A DNA stretch of 64,000 nt from the NCBI RefSeq assembly GCF_001982605.1, contig NZ_MLCN01000023.1:62001-126000 (forward strand), in the 5' to 3' direction. This document shows positions 32,074 to 41,132 of the stretch, piece by piece. Under the pieces are notes generated by a model that did no database searches, had not been told where the DNA came from, and was given only the letters and a program-made list of their open reading frames with translations. Every line of letters starts with the position of its first letter. The stretch's first letter is position 1. The translations under genes were made by a program, and so were the position numbers. The DNA comes from Alkanindiges hydrocarboniclasticus (GTDB lineage: Bacteria; Pseudomonadota; Gammaproteobacteria; Pseudomonadales; Moraxellaceae).

Positions 32074-32727
32074 ATGCCTATCCTTGAAATTCGCCATCCC
32101 CTGATTCGTCATAAAATTGGTTTAATGCGTCGTGCTGACATTAGTACCAAGAATTTTAGGGAACTCTCGCAGGAAATTGCATCACTACTCACCTACGAAG
32201 CCACTAAGGATTTGATGCTTGAAAATGAGGTGATTGAAGGATGGGCCGGGCCGGTGAGTGTCGAGCGCATTGCAGGCAAGAAAATTACCATTGTACCGAT
32301 TTTGCGGGCAGGCATTGGCATGCTGGAAGGCGTGCTGAACCTGATCCCCAGTGCCAAGGTGAGCGTGCTTGGACTAGAGCGTAATGAAGAAACCCTGCAA
32401 GCGCGCAGTTATCTGGAAAAGCTGGCCCCGGATATTCATGCGCGTCTGGCGCTAATCATTGACCCCATGCTGGCCACTGGCAATTCACTGGTGGCAGCCA
32501 TAGATTTGCTCAAACAGGCAGGTTGCAAGGAAATTCGCGTGATGGTGCTGGTAGCAGCACCCGAAGGCATCCAGCACTTGCAGGCGCACCATCCGGATGT
32601 AATGATCTATACGGCTTCAATTGATGAGTGTCTCAATGAGAAAGGCTATATTATTCCGGGGCTAGGTGATGCGGGTGACAAGATTTTTGGCACGATTCAA
32701 AAGAAAATTATTTTTAACAAACCGTAG
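32074..32727 (+). CDS. upp: Uracil phosphoribosyltransferase
   Basis: Converts uracil and PRPP to UMP in pyrimidine salvage; cytosolic. 217 aa, closely following E. coli Upp. It shows [15 protein letters not shown] at the N-terminus, [10 protein letters not shown], the PRPP loop D-P-M-L-A-T-G-N-S and the C-terminal [12 protein letters not shown] uracil-binding segment. The frame extends to ATG 32041, but the ATG at 32074 fits the family start. It stands alone behind the nuo terminator; a GNAT gene follows 12 bp later and could share its transcript. Confidence 0.95.
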   Translation: MPILEIRHPLIRHKIGLMRRADISTKNFRELSQEIASLLTYEATKDLMLENEVIEGWAGPVSVERIAGKKITIVPILRAGIGMLEGVLNLIPSAKVSVLGLERNEETLQARSYLEKLAPDIHARLALIIDPMLATGNSLVAAIDLLKQAGCKEIRVMVLVAAPEGIQHLQAHHPDVMIYTASIDECLNEKGYIIPGLGDAGDKIFGTIQKKIIFNKP

Positions 32728-32739
32728 ATTATACTGCTG

Positions 32740-33246
32740 ATGCCTGCGCCCTTTAATATAACCGAGATTAGCGTGATCTTGGCTGACTACCGAAATCTTG
32801 TGCATGCCCGTGATCTGGTATTTTTAATGAATGAATATGCACAGGACCCTATGGGTGGTGGGGAAGCCTTAAGCCAGCACTGCCAGCGCCATCTGGTTGA
32901 GAGGTTGCAAAATTTTCCAACGGCTTATACATGGCTGGCTTACCATTACGCCAAACCAGTTGGATTGCTGAATGCCTTTATGGGCTTTTCAACCTTTAAA
33001 TGCCAGCCGCTCCTGAATATCCACGATGTCATTGTGCAACAGCAGGCGCGTGGACTGGGTATTTCGCGCCTGTTATTTGAGGCCGCCGAAAGCCATGCAA
33101 AAACACTGGGCTGCTGTAAAATGACACTGGAAGTGCTGGCTGGTAATGAACCTGCCAAACGGGCTTACCGTACTTTTGGTTATGACAATTACCGCTTAGA
33201 CGAAAGCGCCGGTATGGCCGAATTCTGGCAAAAATATCTGGACTAG
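32740..33246 (+). CDS. GNAT-family N-acetyltransferase
   Basis: 168-aa acetyltransferase of the GNAT superfamily, with acetyl-CoA motif A visible as Q-Q-Q-A-R-G-L-G-I-S-R-L-L (near residue 100; the Q/R-x-x-G-x-G/A signature). Motif B follows with N-E-P-A-K-R-A-Y-R-T-F-G-Y. The substrate cannot be read from sequence. It begins 12 bp after upp and is convergent with the LysR-type gene. Confidence 0.82.
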   Translation: MPAPFNITEISVILADYRNLVHARDLVFLMNEYAQDPMGGGEALSQHCQRHLVERLQNFPTAYTWLAYHYAKPVGLLNAFMGFSTFKCQPLLNIHDVIVQQQARGLGISRLLFEAAESHAKTLGCCKMTLEVLAGNEPAKRAYRTFGYDNYRLDESAGMAEFWQKYLD

Positions 33247-33280
33247 CACCCAAGCACTGATGCACGGCTTTAGCAAAAAT

Positions 33281-34168
33281 TTAAGTGTTGTTTTCCCGGC
33301 AAAATTCCATAAAGGCCTTTAAGCCCGGGCCTTTGTATTTCTGGCGGTGCACCAGCATAAACAGTGGACGTTTGAGCGTCCAGAAAGGCGTATCCAGAAT
33401 CACCAGTTGGCCTTCATTGGCCAGTGGTTCAATGGCCAGCCGGGAGACACATGCCACGCCAAGTCCGCCAGCCACCACTTTTAAAATTGCTTCATTATGG
33501 CCCAGTGTCAGGCGCAGTTTGGCATTGGGCAAGTCTTTAAGCATGACATTGTCAAAAACCTCACGGGTGCCGGAACCTTCTTCGCGCAAAATCCAGTCTA
33601 TTTTCTGAAAGTCATTTAAATCCAGCGGCCGGTCAAGCTGGGCCAGTGGATGCTGCGGCGCACAGCAAACGGCCAATTCATCATCACGCCATGGAAAAGC
33701 CTGCAATTGCGGTAAATGACACGACCCTTCAATCAGTCCCAGATCCAGCTGGAACTGGCTAACCGATTCGATAATCTGGCGTGTATTGCCAACCTGTAAT
33801 TGTAGTTGCGCCTGTGGCTGGAATTTTAAAAAATCTGCCATCAGGTCAGGCATCAGGTAGTCACTAATGGTTAAGGTTGCCCCAAGGCGTAAGTCAATCG
33901 TTTGCAGCTCGCCTTGAGCAGCCTGTTCAAATGCCTCGCAGCGGCCCAGAATTTCCAGTGCCTGCGGTAGTAAAAAACGGCCAAGGTCATTGAGCTGCAA
34001 GCGTTTGCCCAACCGGTCAAACAGGGGAGCACCCAATGCATCTTCAAGGTCAGCCAGCGCCATACTGGCTGCACTCTGGGTCAGGCGTACAGCATCACTG
34101 GCACGGGTGACTGTGCCTTCCTGGGCAACGGCAACAAACACGGCCAGTTGTCTTAACGTCATGCGCAT
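33281..34168 (-). CDS. finR: LysR-family regulator, probable FinR
   Basis: 295-aa LysR-type regulator. N-terminal winged HTH (about residues 1-60) with A-V-F-V-A-V-A-Q-E-G-T-V-T-R-A-S-D and T-Q-S-A-A-S, then a LysR substrate-binding domain of the CysB/YeiE-like group (about 90-290). It is divergent from fpr across 97 bp. In Pseudomonas putida the LysR regulator FinR sits divergent from fpr and activates it under superoxide stress, so the name rests on context plus N-terminal similarity (M-R-x-T-L-R-Q-L start) and is inference. The frame extends to 34204, but the ATG at 34168 gives the family start. Confidence 0.75.
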   Translation of the reverse strand: MRMTLRQLAVFVAVAQEGTVTRASDAVRLTQSAASMALADLEDALGAPLFDRLGKRLQLNDLGRFLLPQALEILGRCEAFEQAAQGELQTIDLRLGATLTISDYLMPDLMADFLKFQPQAQLQLQVGNTRQIIESVSQFQLDLGLIEGSCHLPQLQAFPWRDDELAVCCAPQHPLAQLDRPLDLNDFQKIDWILREEGSGTREVFDNVMLKDLPNAKLRLTLGHNEAILKVVAGGLGVACVSRLAIEPLANEGQLVILDTPFWTLKRPLFMLVHRQKYKGPGLKAFMEFCRENNT

Positions 34169-34211
34169 GAAGTGTACCTTTTTTGACTTTTTTCGTAAGG
34201 GCATTAGGAAC

Positions 34212-34230
34212 GGTAGCGATACATGCTACC
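34212..34230. promoter_or_regulatory. Inverted repeat in the finR-fpr divergent promoter
   Basis: GGTAGC and GCTACC, perfect 6-bp arms with a 7-bp spacer, lie 44 bp upstream of the finR-like start and 36 bp upstream of fpr. Dyads with 6-7 bp arms in a divergent promoter are the usual form of a LysR-regulator site; assignment to FinR is inference. Confidence 0.5.
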
Positions 34231-34265
34231 ATTGCCGGGCAGCATAGAGATATAAGTATGTACTG

Positions 34266-35039
34266 ATGAGTGAAGAAAAATTTACCCGGGAAACAGTGCT
34301 GGATGTGCGGCGCTGGAGTGAAAACCTGTTTAGTTTTACCCTGACTCGGCCTGCACATTTTCGCTTCAGTGCCGGGCAGTTTGCCCGTATTGGCATTGAG
34401 GTGGACGGTGAGAAAATTTTTCGTGCCTATTCGGTGGTGTCTTCACCATTTGCCGAGCAGCTGGAATTCTTTTCCATTGTGGTGCCGGATGGTGCCTTTA
34501 CTTCACGTTTACAGCACCTAAAAGCAGGTGATAATCTGTTGCTGGAAAAAATTCCCTTTGGTTTTTTAACACTGGCACGCTACCAGAAACCCTTGCCGCA
34601 TGACCTGTGGCTTTTGGCTACCGGCACCGGACTTGCGCCGTTTTTATCCATGTTGCAGGACTTTGCACCGTGGCAGCAATATCAGCAGATTATTCTGGCT
34701 TACAGCGTACGCACCCGTGAGGAACTGGCTTACGCTGAAGAAATTGACCGCATTGCCCAAAGTTTTGGCGAGAATGGTGCCAATTTCCAATTTTTGCCAA
34801 TTATCACCCGAGATACCATTGCGGCAGGTGATGCTGCTTTACATCAGCGCTTGCCGGTATTAATTGAAAATGGCCTGCTGGAACAGCACGCAGGCATACC
34901 GTTAAACCCTGAAACCAGCCATGTCATGCTGTGTGGTAATCCGCAAATGGTGGAAGATACCCGCAATGCGCTTAAAGCAAGGGGCCTAAGCATGAACCGG
35001 CGTGGTGAAGGAAATATTGCCGTAGAAAATTACTGGTAA
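34266..35039 (+). CDS. fpr: Ferredoxin/flavodoxin-NADP+ reductase
   Basis: FAD enzyme moving electrons between NADPH and ferredoxin or flavodoxin; used for Fe-S cluster repair and oxidative-stress defence. 257 aa, the bacterial FNR type. The FAD motif R-A-Y-S-V-V-S-S is near residue 57, NADP-binding G-T-G-L-A-P-F near 121 and C-G-N-P-Q-M near 221. The C-terminus ends V-E-N-Y-W, an aromatic terminus like that of proteobacterial Fpr. Divergent from its likely regulator. Confidence 0.93.
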   Translation: MSEEKFTRETVLDVRRWSENLFSFTLTRPAHFRFSAGQFARIGIEVDGEKIFRAYSVVSSPFAEQLEFFSIVVPDGAFTSRLQHLKAGDNLLLEKIPFGFLTLARYQKPLPHDLWLLATGTGLAPFLSMLQDFAPWQQYQQIILAYSVRTREELAYAEEIDRIAQSFGENGANFQFLPIITRDTIAAGDAALHQRLPVLIENGLLEQHAGIPLNPETSHVMLCGNPQMVEDTRNALKARGLSMNRRGEGNIAVENYW

Positions 35040-35115
35040 GAGAAACGCAGGGAAGTAGCCTATGGGTCTACTTCCTGCTGAACGTCATGACTTATTTATT
35101 AACCTCATGAATTAC

Positions 35116-35538
35116 TTAGTGATAGCGCATATCAAAAAAATCGCGCATGTCTTTTAGGGTGGCTTGCAAGTCCCACGCCAGCCATGCCGGTTCAAACACA
35201 GAAGAATAATAGGCCCGCTGCTCATCACTAACCAGCACGCGAATGGGGCAGTCCTCTTCGGTCAGTCGCCATGGAAAAATGGGGGCATCGGCTTCCAGTA
35301 GGGCTTCAAGGTTACGTAGATCAATAATCAGTGCCGAAATGTACTCCGGAAAGGCCATCACAGAAAATTCATCACTGCGCCGTCTTAAATACTCAAGGTC
35401 GTACCAGTTTAATTGTGGTGCATCCCCTTCAAAGGCAATGATGCCAATTAAATGACCATCCCTTGAGGTGTGCAGCCAGCATTGGTGCTTTAGGGTGGTC
35501 GGCAGGTCAAGCTGAACAGGTGTAACTGAATAGGGCAT
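35116..35538 (-). CDS. Unknown protein, 140 aa
   Basis: I do not recognise this family. The product is a soluble, acidic protein of alternating strands and helices, with a long Asp/Glu-rich helix (L-R-N-L-E-A-L-L-E-A-D-A-P) in the middle and a Trp-rich C-terminal part. No signal peptide or membrane helix. An upstream TTG at 35598 is in frame, but the ATG at 35538 is more likely. It faces fpr convergently and is divergent from the DUF805 gene. Confidence 0.55.
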   Translation of the reverse strand: MPYSVTPVQLDLPTTLKHQCWLHTSRDGHLIGIIAFEGDAPQLNWYDLEYLRRRSDEFSVMAFPEYISALIIDLRNLEALLEADAPIFPWRLTEEDCPIRVLVSDEQRAYYSSVFEPAWLAWDLQATLKDMRDFFDMRYH

Positions 35539-35699
35539 CACAGCACTTAAACTGCTAAAAGAGCGCGCAATTTTAAGTAAGTTTTGTTGACAAAGCAAAA
35601 AATAATACGCTATCTATAGGCTCGATGGTTAACTGATGTAACCTGTAAAAAAATCCAGTAATAATTTTTAATGATAATTAGGGTATACGAGGTAATTTT

Positions 35700-36248
35700 A
35701 TGACAACTTACGATCCTTCAAAGCCGCCTGCCATGGCACCGGTTGCTGACCATCCGCTGTCACCGCGCGGCCGTTTTGCCCGTCTGGCTTATCTGGCTTG
35801 GTATCTGGTGATTTCTTTGGTTATTGTTCTGGTGGCAATACTGGGCATTGCCATTTTTGGTAATTCGGCCAATACCACCGATCCTTATGCCAATATCGGG
35901 ACAGCCAGTATTTTAATTATGGCGGTTGCCTATATTGTATTTTTTTACTATGCCATTGTTTTTACCATTCGCCGCCTGCATGACTTAAATCAGAGTGGCT
36001 GGCTATCCCTGCTTATACTGGTACCACTGGTTAACGTGTTTTTTATGCTGTATGTGATGATTGCACCGGGAACCAAGGGCAGCAATAACTTTGGCCTGCC
36101 ACGACCCAACAAAGGCTGGGAAAGTGTATTAGGCATCATTTATATTATCCTCAGTGTTCTGGCTATTATTGGTGGGATTGCAGTAATGACCATGCTGGGC
36201 GGCATGTCAGGTGATATGAGCAATCTGGCCAACATGACAAAATATTAA
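35700..36248 (+). CDS. DUF805 membrane protein
   Basis: 182-aa inner-membrane protein of the DUF805 family (YhaH/YhaI-like). The family hallmark R-x-x-R-x-x-Y at the first helix (G-R-F-A-R-L-A-Y near residue 25) and R-R-L-H-D-L-N-Q-S-G-W (near 96) are both visible. Four transmembrane helices (about 34-56, 70-92, 105-122 and 146-168). Function of the family is not established. GAGG site before the ATG. A terminator follows at 36 bp, so it is a single-gene unit. Confidence 0.85.
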   Translation: MTTYDPSKPPAMAPVADHPLSPRGRFARLAYLAWYLVISLVIVLVAILGIAIFGNSANTTDPYANIGTASILIMAVAYIVFFYYAIVFTIRRLHDLNQSGWLSLLILVPLVNVFFMLYVMIAPGTKGSNNFGLPRPNKGWESVLGIIYIILSVLAIIGGIAVMTMLGGMSGDMSNLANMTKY

Positions 36249-36283
36249 TTTATATAAGCTGGACTGTATCTGACAATCTTTAC

Positions 36284-36317
36284 AAGCCAAAGCACTGTCT
36301 TTGGCTTTGTTATTTTT
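36284..36317 (+). terminator. Terminator after the DUF805 gene
   Basis: A 9-bp perfect stem AAGCCAAAG / CTTTGGCTT with a 6-nt loop, then a T-rich tail (TGTTATTTTT). Confidence 0.85.
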
Positions 36318-36721
36318 GAGCCGTAAAAATATTTGCCCAGCATCTTAATTGTGAAGATAAAAAAGGCCGCTTAATGCGCCAAACCACAGATACAAGCCTA
36401 TAAATGTTTAAAAAATAAAACTTAAATTTTGAATGTTAATAAAAACCCTACCTAGCTTGACAAAAACAGTATGAAGGAAACAAAAGCGTTGTTTTTATAT
36501 TTTGGTGCTTTGTTAAGGTTATTTAGGGTCATCACTAAGTTGATTTCAATAAAAAACTTAAGTCATGACCTGAAGATAAAGGGTATTGATGAGTAGCTCC
36601 ATTGTACGTTAGGGCAGGCCAACTGCCGGATAACACAACGCCGAATAATTCTCTCTGGACGTACAGATGCAAGCTGCTGATTAATAAAAAATGAATGACC
36701 GATATGATCAAGGGGTTAGTT
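36318..36721. other. Intergenic region before the CmpX-like channel gene
   Basis: About 400 bp, AT-rich in its first two thirds, without a credible gene. TGTACGT near 36603 and ACGTACA near 36659 form a loose inverted repeat about 50 bp apart that could be a regulatory site or chance. Confidence 0.4.
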
Positions 36722-38371
36722 ATGGATAATTTCCAGAACTTCCAGCATACATATGGTGTTCAGCTAGAACCTATTCTCGGTGCGATTGCTTTGCTGCTTG
36801 TCGGCTGGGTTGTTGCATTGCTAGCTGGCGCCGGTGTACGTAAGTTACTTTCAAAACTCAATGTCAATCGACATGTTAATAGCTCAACAGGACACCATAC
36901 CGATATTGAACACATCGCTGGGCGCGTTGTTTTCTGGTTTATATTGATTATTGCCGTTATTGCCAGCTTTAACCTGTTGAATCTACATGCAGTTTCTGCC
37001 CCGTTTTCCAATATGGTCAATGAGGTTCTGCTCTTTATTCCCCGTGTACTGTCTGCATTGGTACTGGCTGTGCTGGGCTGGATACTGGCCACACTGGCGC
37101 GTGCCGGAATTACCCGTCTACTGGCGCGTACCACACTGGATGAGCGCTTAAGTGCCGATGTGGGCGTGCAGCCATTAAGCAATAATATTGGCCAGATTGT
37201 TTACTGGTTAATCCTGCTGCTGTTTGTTCCCATGGTACTGTCTGCACTTGGCTTAAACGGCCTGTTGCTGCCTGTACAGAACATGGTCAATGATTTGCTG
37301 CTATTCCTGCCGAACCTGTTTGCTGCACTGGTAATTGGTTTTGTGGGCTATTTTGTGGCAAAAATTGTTCGCAATATTGTGGTGGGTCTGGTTTCCAGCT
37401 TAAATCTGCAATCGGCTGCGGCGCATGTTGGGGTTAAAAATACCACCAGCATTCCTAACATTGCCGGTTCGATTGTATTTATCCTGATCCTGATTCCAAC
37501 CCTGATTGCAGCACTGGATGCATTACACATTGAGGCAGTTTCACAGCCTGCAATTCGTATGCTTGACCAGATCATGTATGCCATTCCAAACATCATTGCT
37601 GCAGCATTGATCCTGATCATTACCTATGTGGTCGCCAAGTTTGTGGCTGGTATTTTAGTTAACCTGATGGCTGGTACTGAACTGGATCGCCTGCCTGCCA
37701 AACTGGACATGCAGCGCTTTTTGGGTAGCACCAACCTGTCAACCATCATTGGTAAATTGCTGGTATTTTTTGCCATGCTGTTTGCGGTAGCTGAGGCAGC
37801 CAACCGTCTGGGCTTCGTTCAGGTTAGCGATTTAATCACCATCTTTATTGCTTTTGGTGCCAATATCCTGCTGGGCGTAGCAATTTTTATCATTGGCTTC
37901 TGGCTGGCCAACCTGATTGGCGATATTGTACAGCGTGGTCGTTATAATTATTCACTGTGGCTGGCCAATGTAGTACGGATGCTGATTATTGGTCTGGTAC
38001 TGGCTATGGGCCTGCGTGCGATGGGCATTGCGGATTCCATTGTTAATCTGGCCTTCGGTCTGACACTGGGTGCGGTTGCAGTTGCCTTTGCACTGGCTTT
38101 TGGTTTGGGAGGGCGCGAGCCTGCACAACGCCTACTGGATGACATGCTCACCAAGGCAAAACGTGAAGCCAACAAGCCAACTCCACCAACCGCATCGGGC
38201 ATGAGCAATGCCGACATGGATGCGCCTTTAAGCACTAGCTTTGGTTCTCCAGTAGGTTCGCCTGCAGTATCTCCGATTGTTAGCCCTTCAGAAACTACGC
38301 CACCTACCGGCACGGACAATGAACTGATTCTGCCTGACAATCCGGATGATCCAATCAATCCGCTGCGTTAA
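36722..38371 (+). CDS. Mechanosensitive-channel-like membrane protein with conserved TM-helix repeats (CmpX-like)
   Basis: About 549 aa, almost entirely membrane. It contains at least four copies of the conserved TM-helix repeat: a short P-N/R-hydrophobic entry, a helix with G-x-x-x-A, then a soluble K/R-rich link. Copies lie near residues 95-140, 195-240, 285-330 and 375-415. A final MscS-like pore-helix block G-L-T-L-G-A-V-A-V-A-F-A-L-A-F-G-L-G-G-R-E follows near 450-475, and a Pro/Ser-rich cytoplasmic tail ends the protein. This architecture matches CmpX-type proteins, linked to membrane-stress sensing. Of three in-frame ATGs (36695, 36704, 36722) the last has the best ribosome site (AAGGGG, 6 nt). 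Followed by a strong terminator. Confidence 0.82.
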   Translation: MDNFQNFQHTYGVQLEPILGAIALLLVGWVVALLAGAGVRKLLSKLNVNRHVNSSTGHHTDIEHIAGRVVFWFILIIAVIASFNLLNLHAVSAPFSNMVNEVLLFIPRVLSALVLAVLGWILATLARAGITRLLARTTLDERLSADVGVQPLSNNIGQIVYWLILLLFVPMVLSALGLNGLLLPVQNMVNDLLLFLPNLFAALVIGFVGYFVAKIVRNIVVGLVSSLNLQSAAAHVGVKNTTSIPNIAGSIVFILILIPTLIAALDALHIEAVSQPAIRMLDQIMYAIPNIIAAALILIITYVVAKFVAGILVNLMAGTELDRLPAKLDMQRFLGSTNLSTIIGKLLVFFAMLFAVAEAANRLGFVQVSDLITIFIAFGANILLGVAIFIIGFWLANLIGDIVQRGRYNYSLWLANVVRMLIIGLVLAMGLRAMGIADSIVNLAFGLTLGAVAVAFALAFGLGGREPAQRLLDDMLTKAKREANKPTPPTASGMSNADMDAPLSTSFGSPVGSPAVSPIVSPSETTPPTGTDNELILPDNPDDPINPLR

Positions 38372-38420
38372 CAGGCTTTAAGGTTGTGATTTAAGCAGCC
38401 TGCCTTAAATAAGCAAACCA

Positions 38421-38447
38421 GAAACCGCTGATTCGTCAGCGGTTTTT
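38421..38447 (+). terminator. Terminator with UUCG tetraloop
   Basis: A 9-bp perfect stem AACCGCTGA / TCAGCGGTT closed by the very stable loop TTCG and followed by T residues. It sits between two convergent genes and serves the CmpX-like gene. Confidence 0.92.
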
Positions 38448-38460
38448 CAATATGGAAAAG

Positions 38461-39114
38461 CTATTTTTTACGGCTAAGATAATAAATAATTAGTTCGGCA
38501 ATCAGTAAGTTAATTACCCAGCCCAGCCAGGCTTCCAGTTGATAAATCAGCTTTGGCGTTAGACCATCTACATAAGGCGCGAATTGATACAAAATGAGTT
38601 TCCATGAACGTAAACTCAAGGCGGATAATGACAGTGCAAAGCTGCGGATCATCCAGTTACGGTGTTGGGACCAGTTTTTTTGCACGGCGTATTGTAATGC
38701 CAGTAGCGTACTGGCCATCCATAACAAGCCTAAAATGATAAAACAAACCTGCGTGACTAATCCGCCAGCAGCATAAAACGCCATAACTAAGCCGCTGGGT
38801 GCTGCAAAACCCAGTACCGTCAGGATATAGAGCCAGCCCAGCCGCCGGTGCCATACGGGAAAACGCTGTCTAACCACAGGCCAGAACTGGGTAAAGCCAG
38901 CCAGCAAAATAAAACTGCTAAAGACCACATGGATTTTAAAGGCAATTTGCCATGGCAGAAAATGCACCACATCCTGTTTTAAAGCCAAAAAACCTTGCGT
39001 ATCGGACCATGGAAAATAGCTGAGGCAGATTTTTATCATCAGCGCGCAAAGCCAGATAAAAATGCCCAACAGAACAAATATTATGATGTTGTAATATATT
39101 TTAAGGTGGGTCAT
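38461..39114 (-). CDS. DUF2306 membrane protein
   Basis: 217-aa inner-membrane protein with about six helices. The DUF2306 signatures are clear: H-V-V-F-S-S-F-I-L-L-A-G near residue 62, W-H-R-R-L-G-W-L-Y near 88 and Q-H-R-N-W-M-I-R-S-F-A-L near 150, with conserved His residues that could bind heme or metal. Family function unknown. Transcribed alone, convergent with the CmpX-like gene. Confidence 0.8.
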   Translation of the reverse strand: MTHLKIYYNIIIFVLLGIFIWLCALMIKICLSYFPWSDTQGFLALKQDVVHFLPWQIAFKIHVVFSSFILLAGFTQFWPVVRQRFPVWHRRLGWLYILTVLGFAAPSGLVMAFYAAGGLVTQVCFIILGLLWMASTLLALQYAVQKNWSQHRNWMIRSFALSLSALSLRSWKLILYQFAPYVDGLTPKLIYQLEAWLGWVINLLIAELIIYYLSRKK

Positions 39115-39208
39115 TTAAAAACTGGATAACAATGAAAGAATTTTTATTTTCAACAAGCCCGCTGGTTTGTAAAGCTTTAAAGCAGAAAATTAACATGAGA
39201 ATAGTTAT

Positions 39209-39946
39209 ATGAGCAATCACAACAACTGCCACGACAACAGCCGCCATAATAAAGCTCACAGCTTTAGCCTACTGTTACTTGGCCTGCTTGCCAGCCCGGT
39301 CTATGCAGCCAGCACTACTGCTTTAAGCCACACCGCTTTAAATCAGTTTGCCACTAGCTGGACGGGCAGTTTTGATGAGCGTCGCATTGGTTTTTTTATA
39401 GATCATATTCAGCAGGGGCAGGTTAAAGGCTACAGTATTTTGGGCGCAAACAAGCAAAATTTTACAGGTATCATACAGCCAGCAGGAGCCAACAAATACA
39501 CCATTATGGCGCGTGAAACGGGTAAGCCACAAAGCGCAGGTGTATTTAAGCTGCATCTGGATTTAACCAAGCCCAAGGTGCTGGAAGGATCATGGCAGGC
39601 TAATGCAGCAGGGATTAAACCGAAGTTTTTTGAGCTTGCTCCCCAGCAATGTGGTTATCAAGCTAGTGCAGGGCAATATCCGCAAGCATCCAGACGTTTA
39701 CTCAAAGATAGTGATTTGCAAATTAGCAAGCAAGAGTTGCAATACATGCGTAATGAAATTTATGCGCGCCATAATTACTCATTTAGCAATAAAGTCATTG
39801 CCAGCCTGTTTGCCCATCAGGACTGGTATATCCCGTGCGCTTTAAATGTTGACAAGCAACTGAGCAAAATTGAGCAGGAAAATATCCGGCGTATCAAACT
39901 GATGGAACCCTACGCTGAAAACGTGGAGCTCGACTGGGGGCGCTAG
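39209..39946 (+). CDS. Secreted YARHG-domain protein
   Basis: 245-aa exported protein: a His/Asn-rich N-terminus, then a hydrophobic signal segment ending V-Y-A (about residues 20-34). The C-terminal YARHG domain (about 165-235) shows the name-giving motif as M-R-N-E-I-Y-A-R-H-N-Y-S-F near 178. YARHG domains occur in extracellular or periplasmic proteins and their role is unknown. The N-terminal domain (about 45-150) is beta-rich and unrecognised. A small membrane-protein gene follows at 46 bp. Confidence 0.8.
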   Translation: MSNHNNCHDNSRHNKAHSFSLLLLGLLASPVYAASTTALSHTALNQFATSWTGSFDERRIGFFIDHIQQGQVKGYSILGANKQNFTGIIQPAGANKYTIMARETGKPQSAGVFKLHLDLTKPKVLEGSWQANAAGIKPKFFELAPQQCGYQASAGQYPQASRRLLKDSDLQISKQELQYMRNEIYARHNYSFSNKVIASLFAHQDWYIPCALNVDKQLSKIEQENIRRIKLMEPYAENVELDWGR

Positions 39947-39992
39947 TCTTTTTTAGTGTTGAGTAGCAGTCATTTTCAAAAAAGGAAGAACG

Positions 39993-40358
39993 ATGATGAA
40001 TAACCATGATCCAATACACCCACAGTATTCACAAAACCTGCAAAAACTGGACAGTAACCGCCAGCTTACCCTGATTATTTATATCCTCTATGCGTTGGGG
40101 CTGTTTTCCGGGATTACTGCAATTATTGCCATTATTATCAACTATGTAAAGCAGGATGACGTTAGGGGAACATGGCTGCACACACACTTTGACTGGCAAA
40201 TTAAAACCTTCTGGTGTGTGTTAATCGTAGGTATTATTGGCACACTTACCCGTTTTCTCCTGATTGGCTACGTTATCCTGTTTGTTTTAACCCTGTGGTA
40301 CATCTACCGTATGGTTAAAGGGTTTCTGGCCTTTAATGAACGTCGCAGTATTGAATAA
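39993..40358 (+). CDS. DUF4870-like small membrane protein
   Basis: 121-aa protein with three transmembrane helices (about residues 24-46, 66-84 and 86-106) and the family-like segment W-L-H-T-H-F-D-W-Q-I-K-T-F-W between helices 1 and 2. This matches the DUF4870/Tic20-like group of small bacterial membrane proteins; function unknown. AAAGGAAG ribosome site. Confidence 0.72.
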   Translation: MMNNHDPIHPQYSQNLQKLDSNRQLTLIIYILYALGLFSGITAIIAIIINYVKQDDVRGTWLHTHFDWQIKTFWCVLIVGIIGTLTRFLLIGYVILFVLTLWYIYRMVKGFLAFNERRSIE

Positions 40359-40418
40359 TCAAAGCCAGTACCGTATTACGCTAAAAGCCAGCTCTAAACA
40401 TTAAGGCGTAGCCCATGC

Positions 40419-40940
40419 TCAGGTTTGTTTTTCCCTGGGCTTGGCCTGCTGATTGTTACGCTTTTGCTGTTCAATCACACTCAGCTTGCCGTCACTTTCC
40501 ATGAAAGCTTTTTTAACCTGTTCAATGTTTTCAATGCCTTGCTCACGTAACTGGCTTAACAGCTCAGCCTGTGTTACAAATTCCCGGCGCATATTGCGAT
40601 GCAGCATTTTGCCATTACGGATCAGGATCAGTGGCTCTGCATCCATCAGCCGCTCAAACCAGCGAAAATGGTAGCTAAGCCAGTCTAAAAAGAAGTTCCA
40701 GAACATCAGGGTGGCTACCAGAATCAGGCCGTCGGGGACTGTTCTGTATTCTCCCGCCATCCCGTTTTGCGAGGCATCGGCCAGCAGAATCACCAGCAGC
40801 AAATCACCGGTTTCCATGCCACCAGCCTGTCGCTTTAAAATCAGCCGCATCAGGATAATCAGGGACAAGTACATGACTGTGCCACGGACAATAATTTCCA
40901 GCACTGGGGTGTCAAAGGAAAAAACGCTACTCCAGTCCAT
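40419..40940 (-). CDS. DUF421 (YetF-like) membrane protein
   Basis: 173-aa protein with three N-terminal transmembrane helices and a C-terminal soluble DUF421 domain (about residues 90-160). Family motifs: G-D-L-L-L-V-I-L-L-A-D-A-S-Q-N-G, then P-L-I-L-I-R-N-G-K near 103 and a final S-D-G-K-L-S-V-I strand near 150. Members include B. subtilis YetF; their function is unsettled. A second, frameshifted DUF421 gene lies on the other side of amtB. Confidence 0.85.
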   Translation of the reverse strand: MDWSSVFSFDTPVLEIIVRGTVMYLSLIILMRLILKRQAGGMETGDLLLVILLADASQNGMAGEYRTVPDGLILVATLMFWNFFLDWLSYHFRWFERLMDAEPLILIRNGKMLHRNMRREFVTQAELLSQLREQGIENIEQVKKAFMESDGKLSVIEQQKRNNQQAKPREKQT

Positions 40941-41132
40941 GTTGACTGCTCTATTTATTGTGATGGCATAAATTATGGATTAAGAACAGATTAAAAAATG
41001 AAGGCAATTGGTTGCTATCCGGTAACCCACACGGAACATCTGTATAAAAACTCCAATAGAAAAAGCCATGCTGCAACTGACCAGCACGGCTTTGGATAAT
41101 ACGTGCCTTACGACAATAAAATGCCTAAAGGA

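Noticed and set aside
36603-36665. Spaced inverted repeat TGTACGT / ACGTACA
   Set aside because: Arms are short and about 50 bp apart; could be chance, no supporting context.
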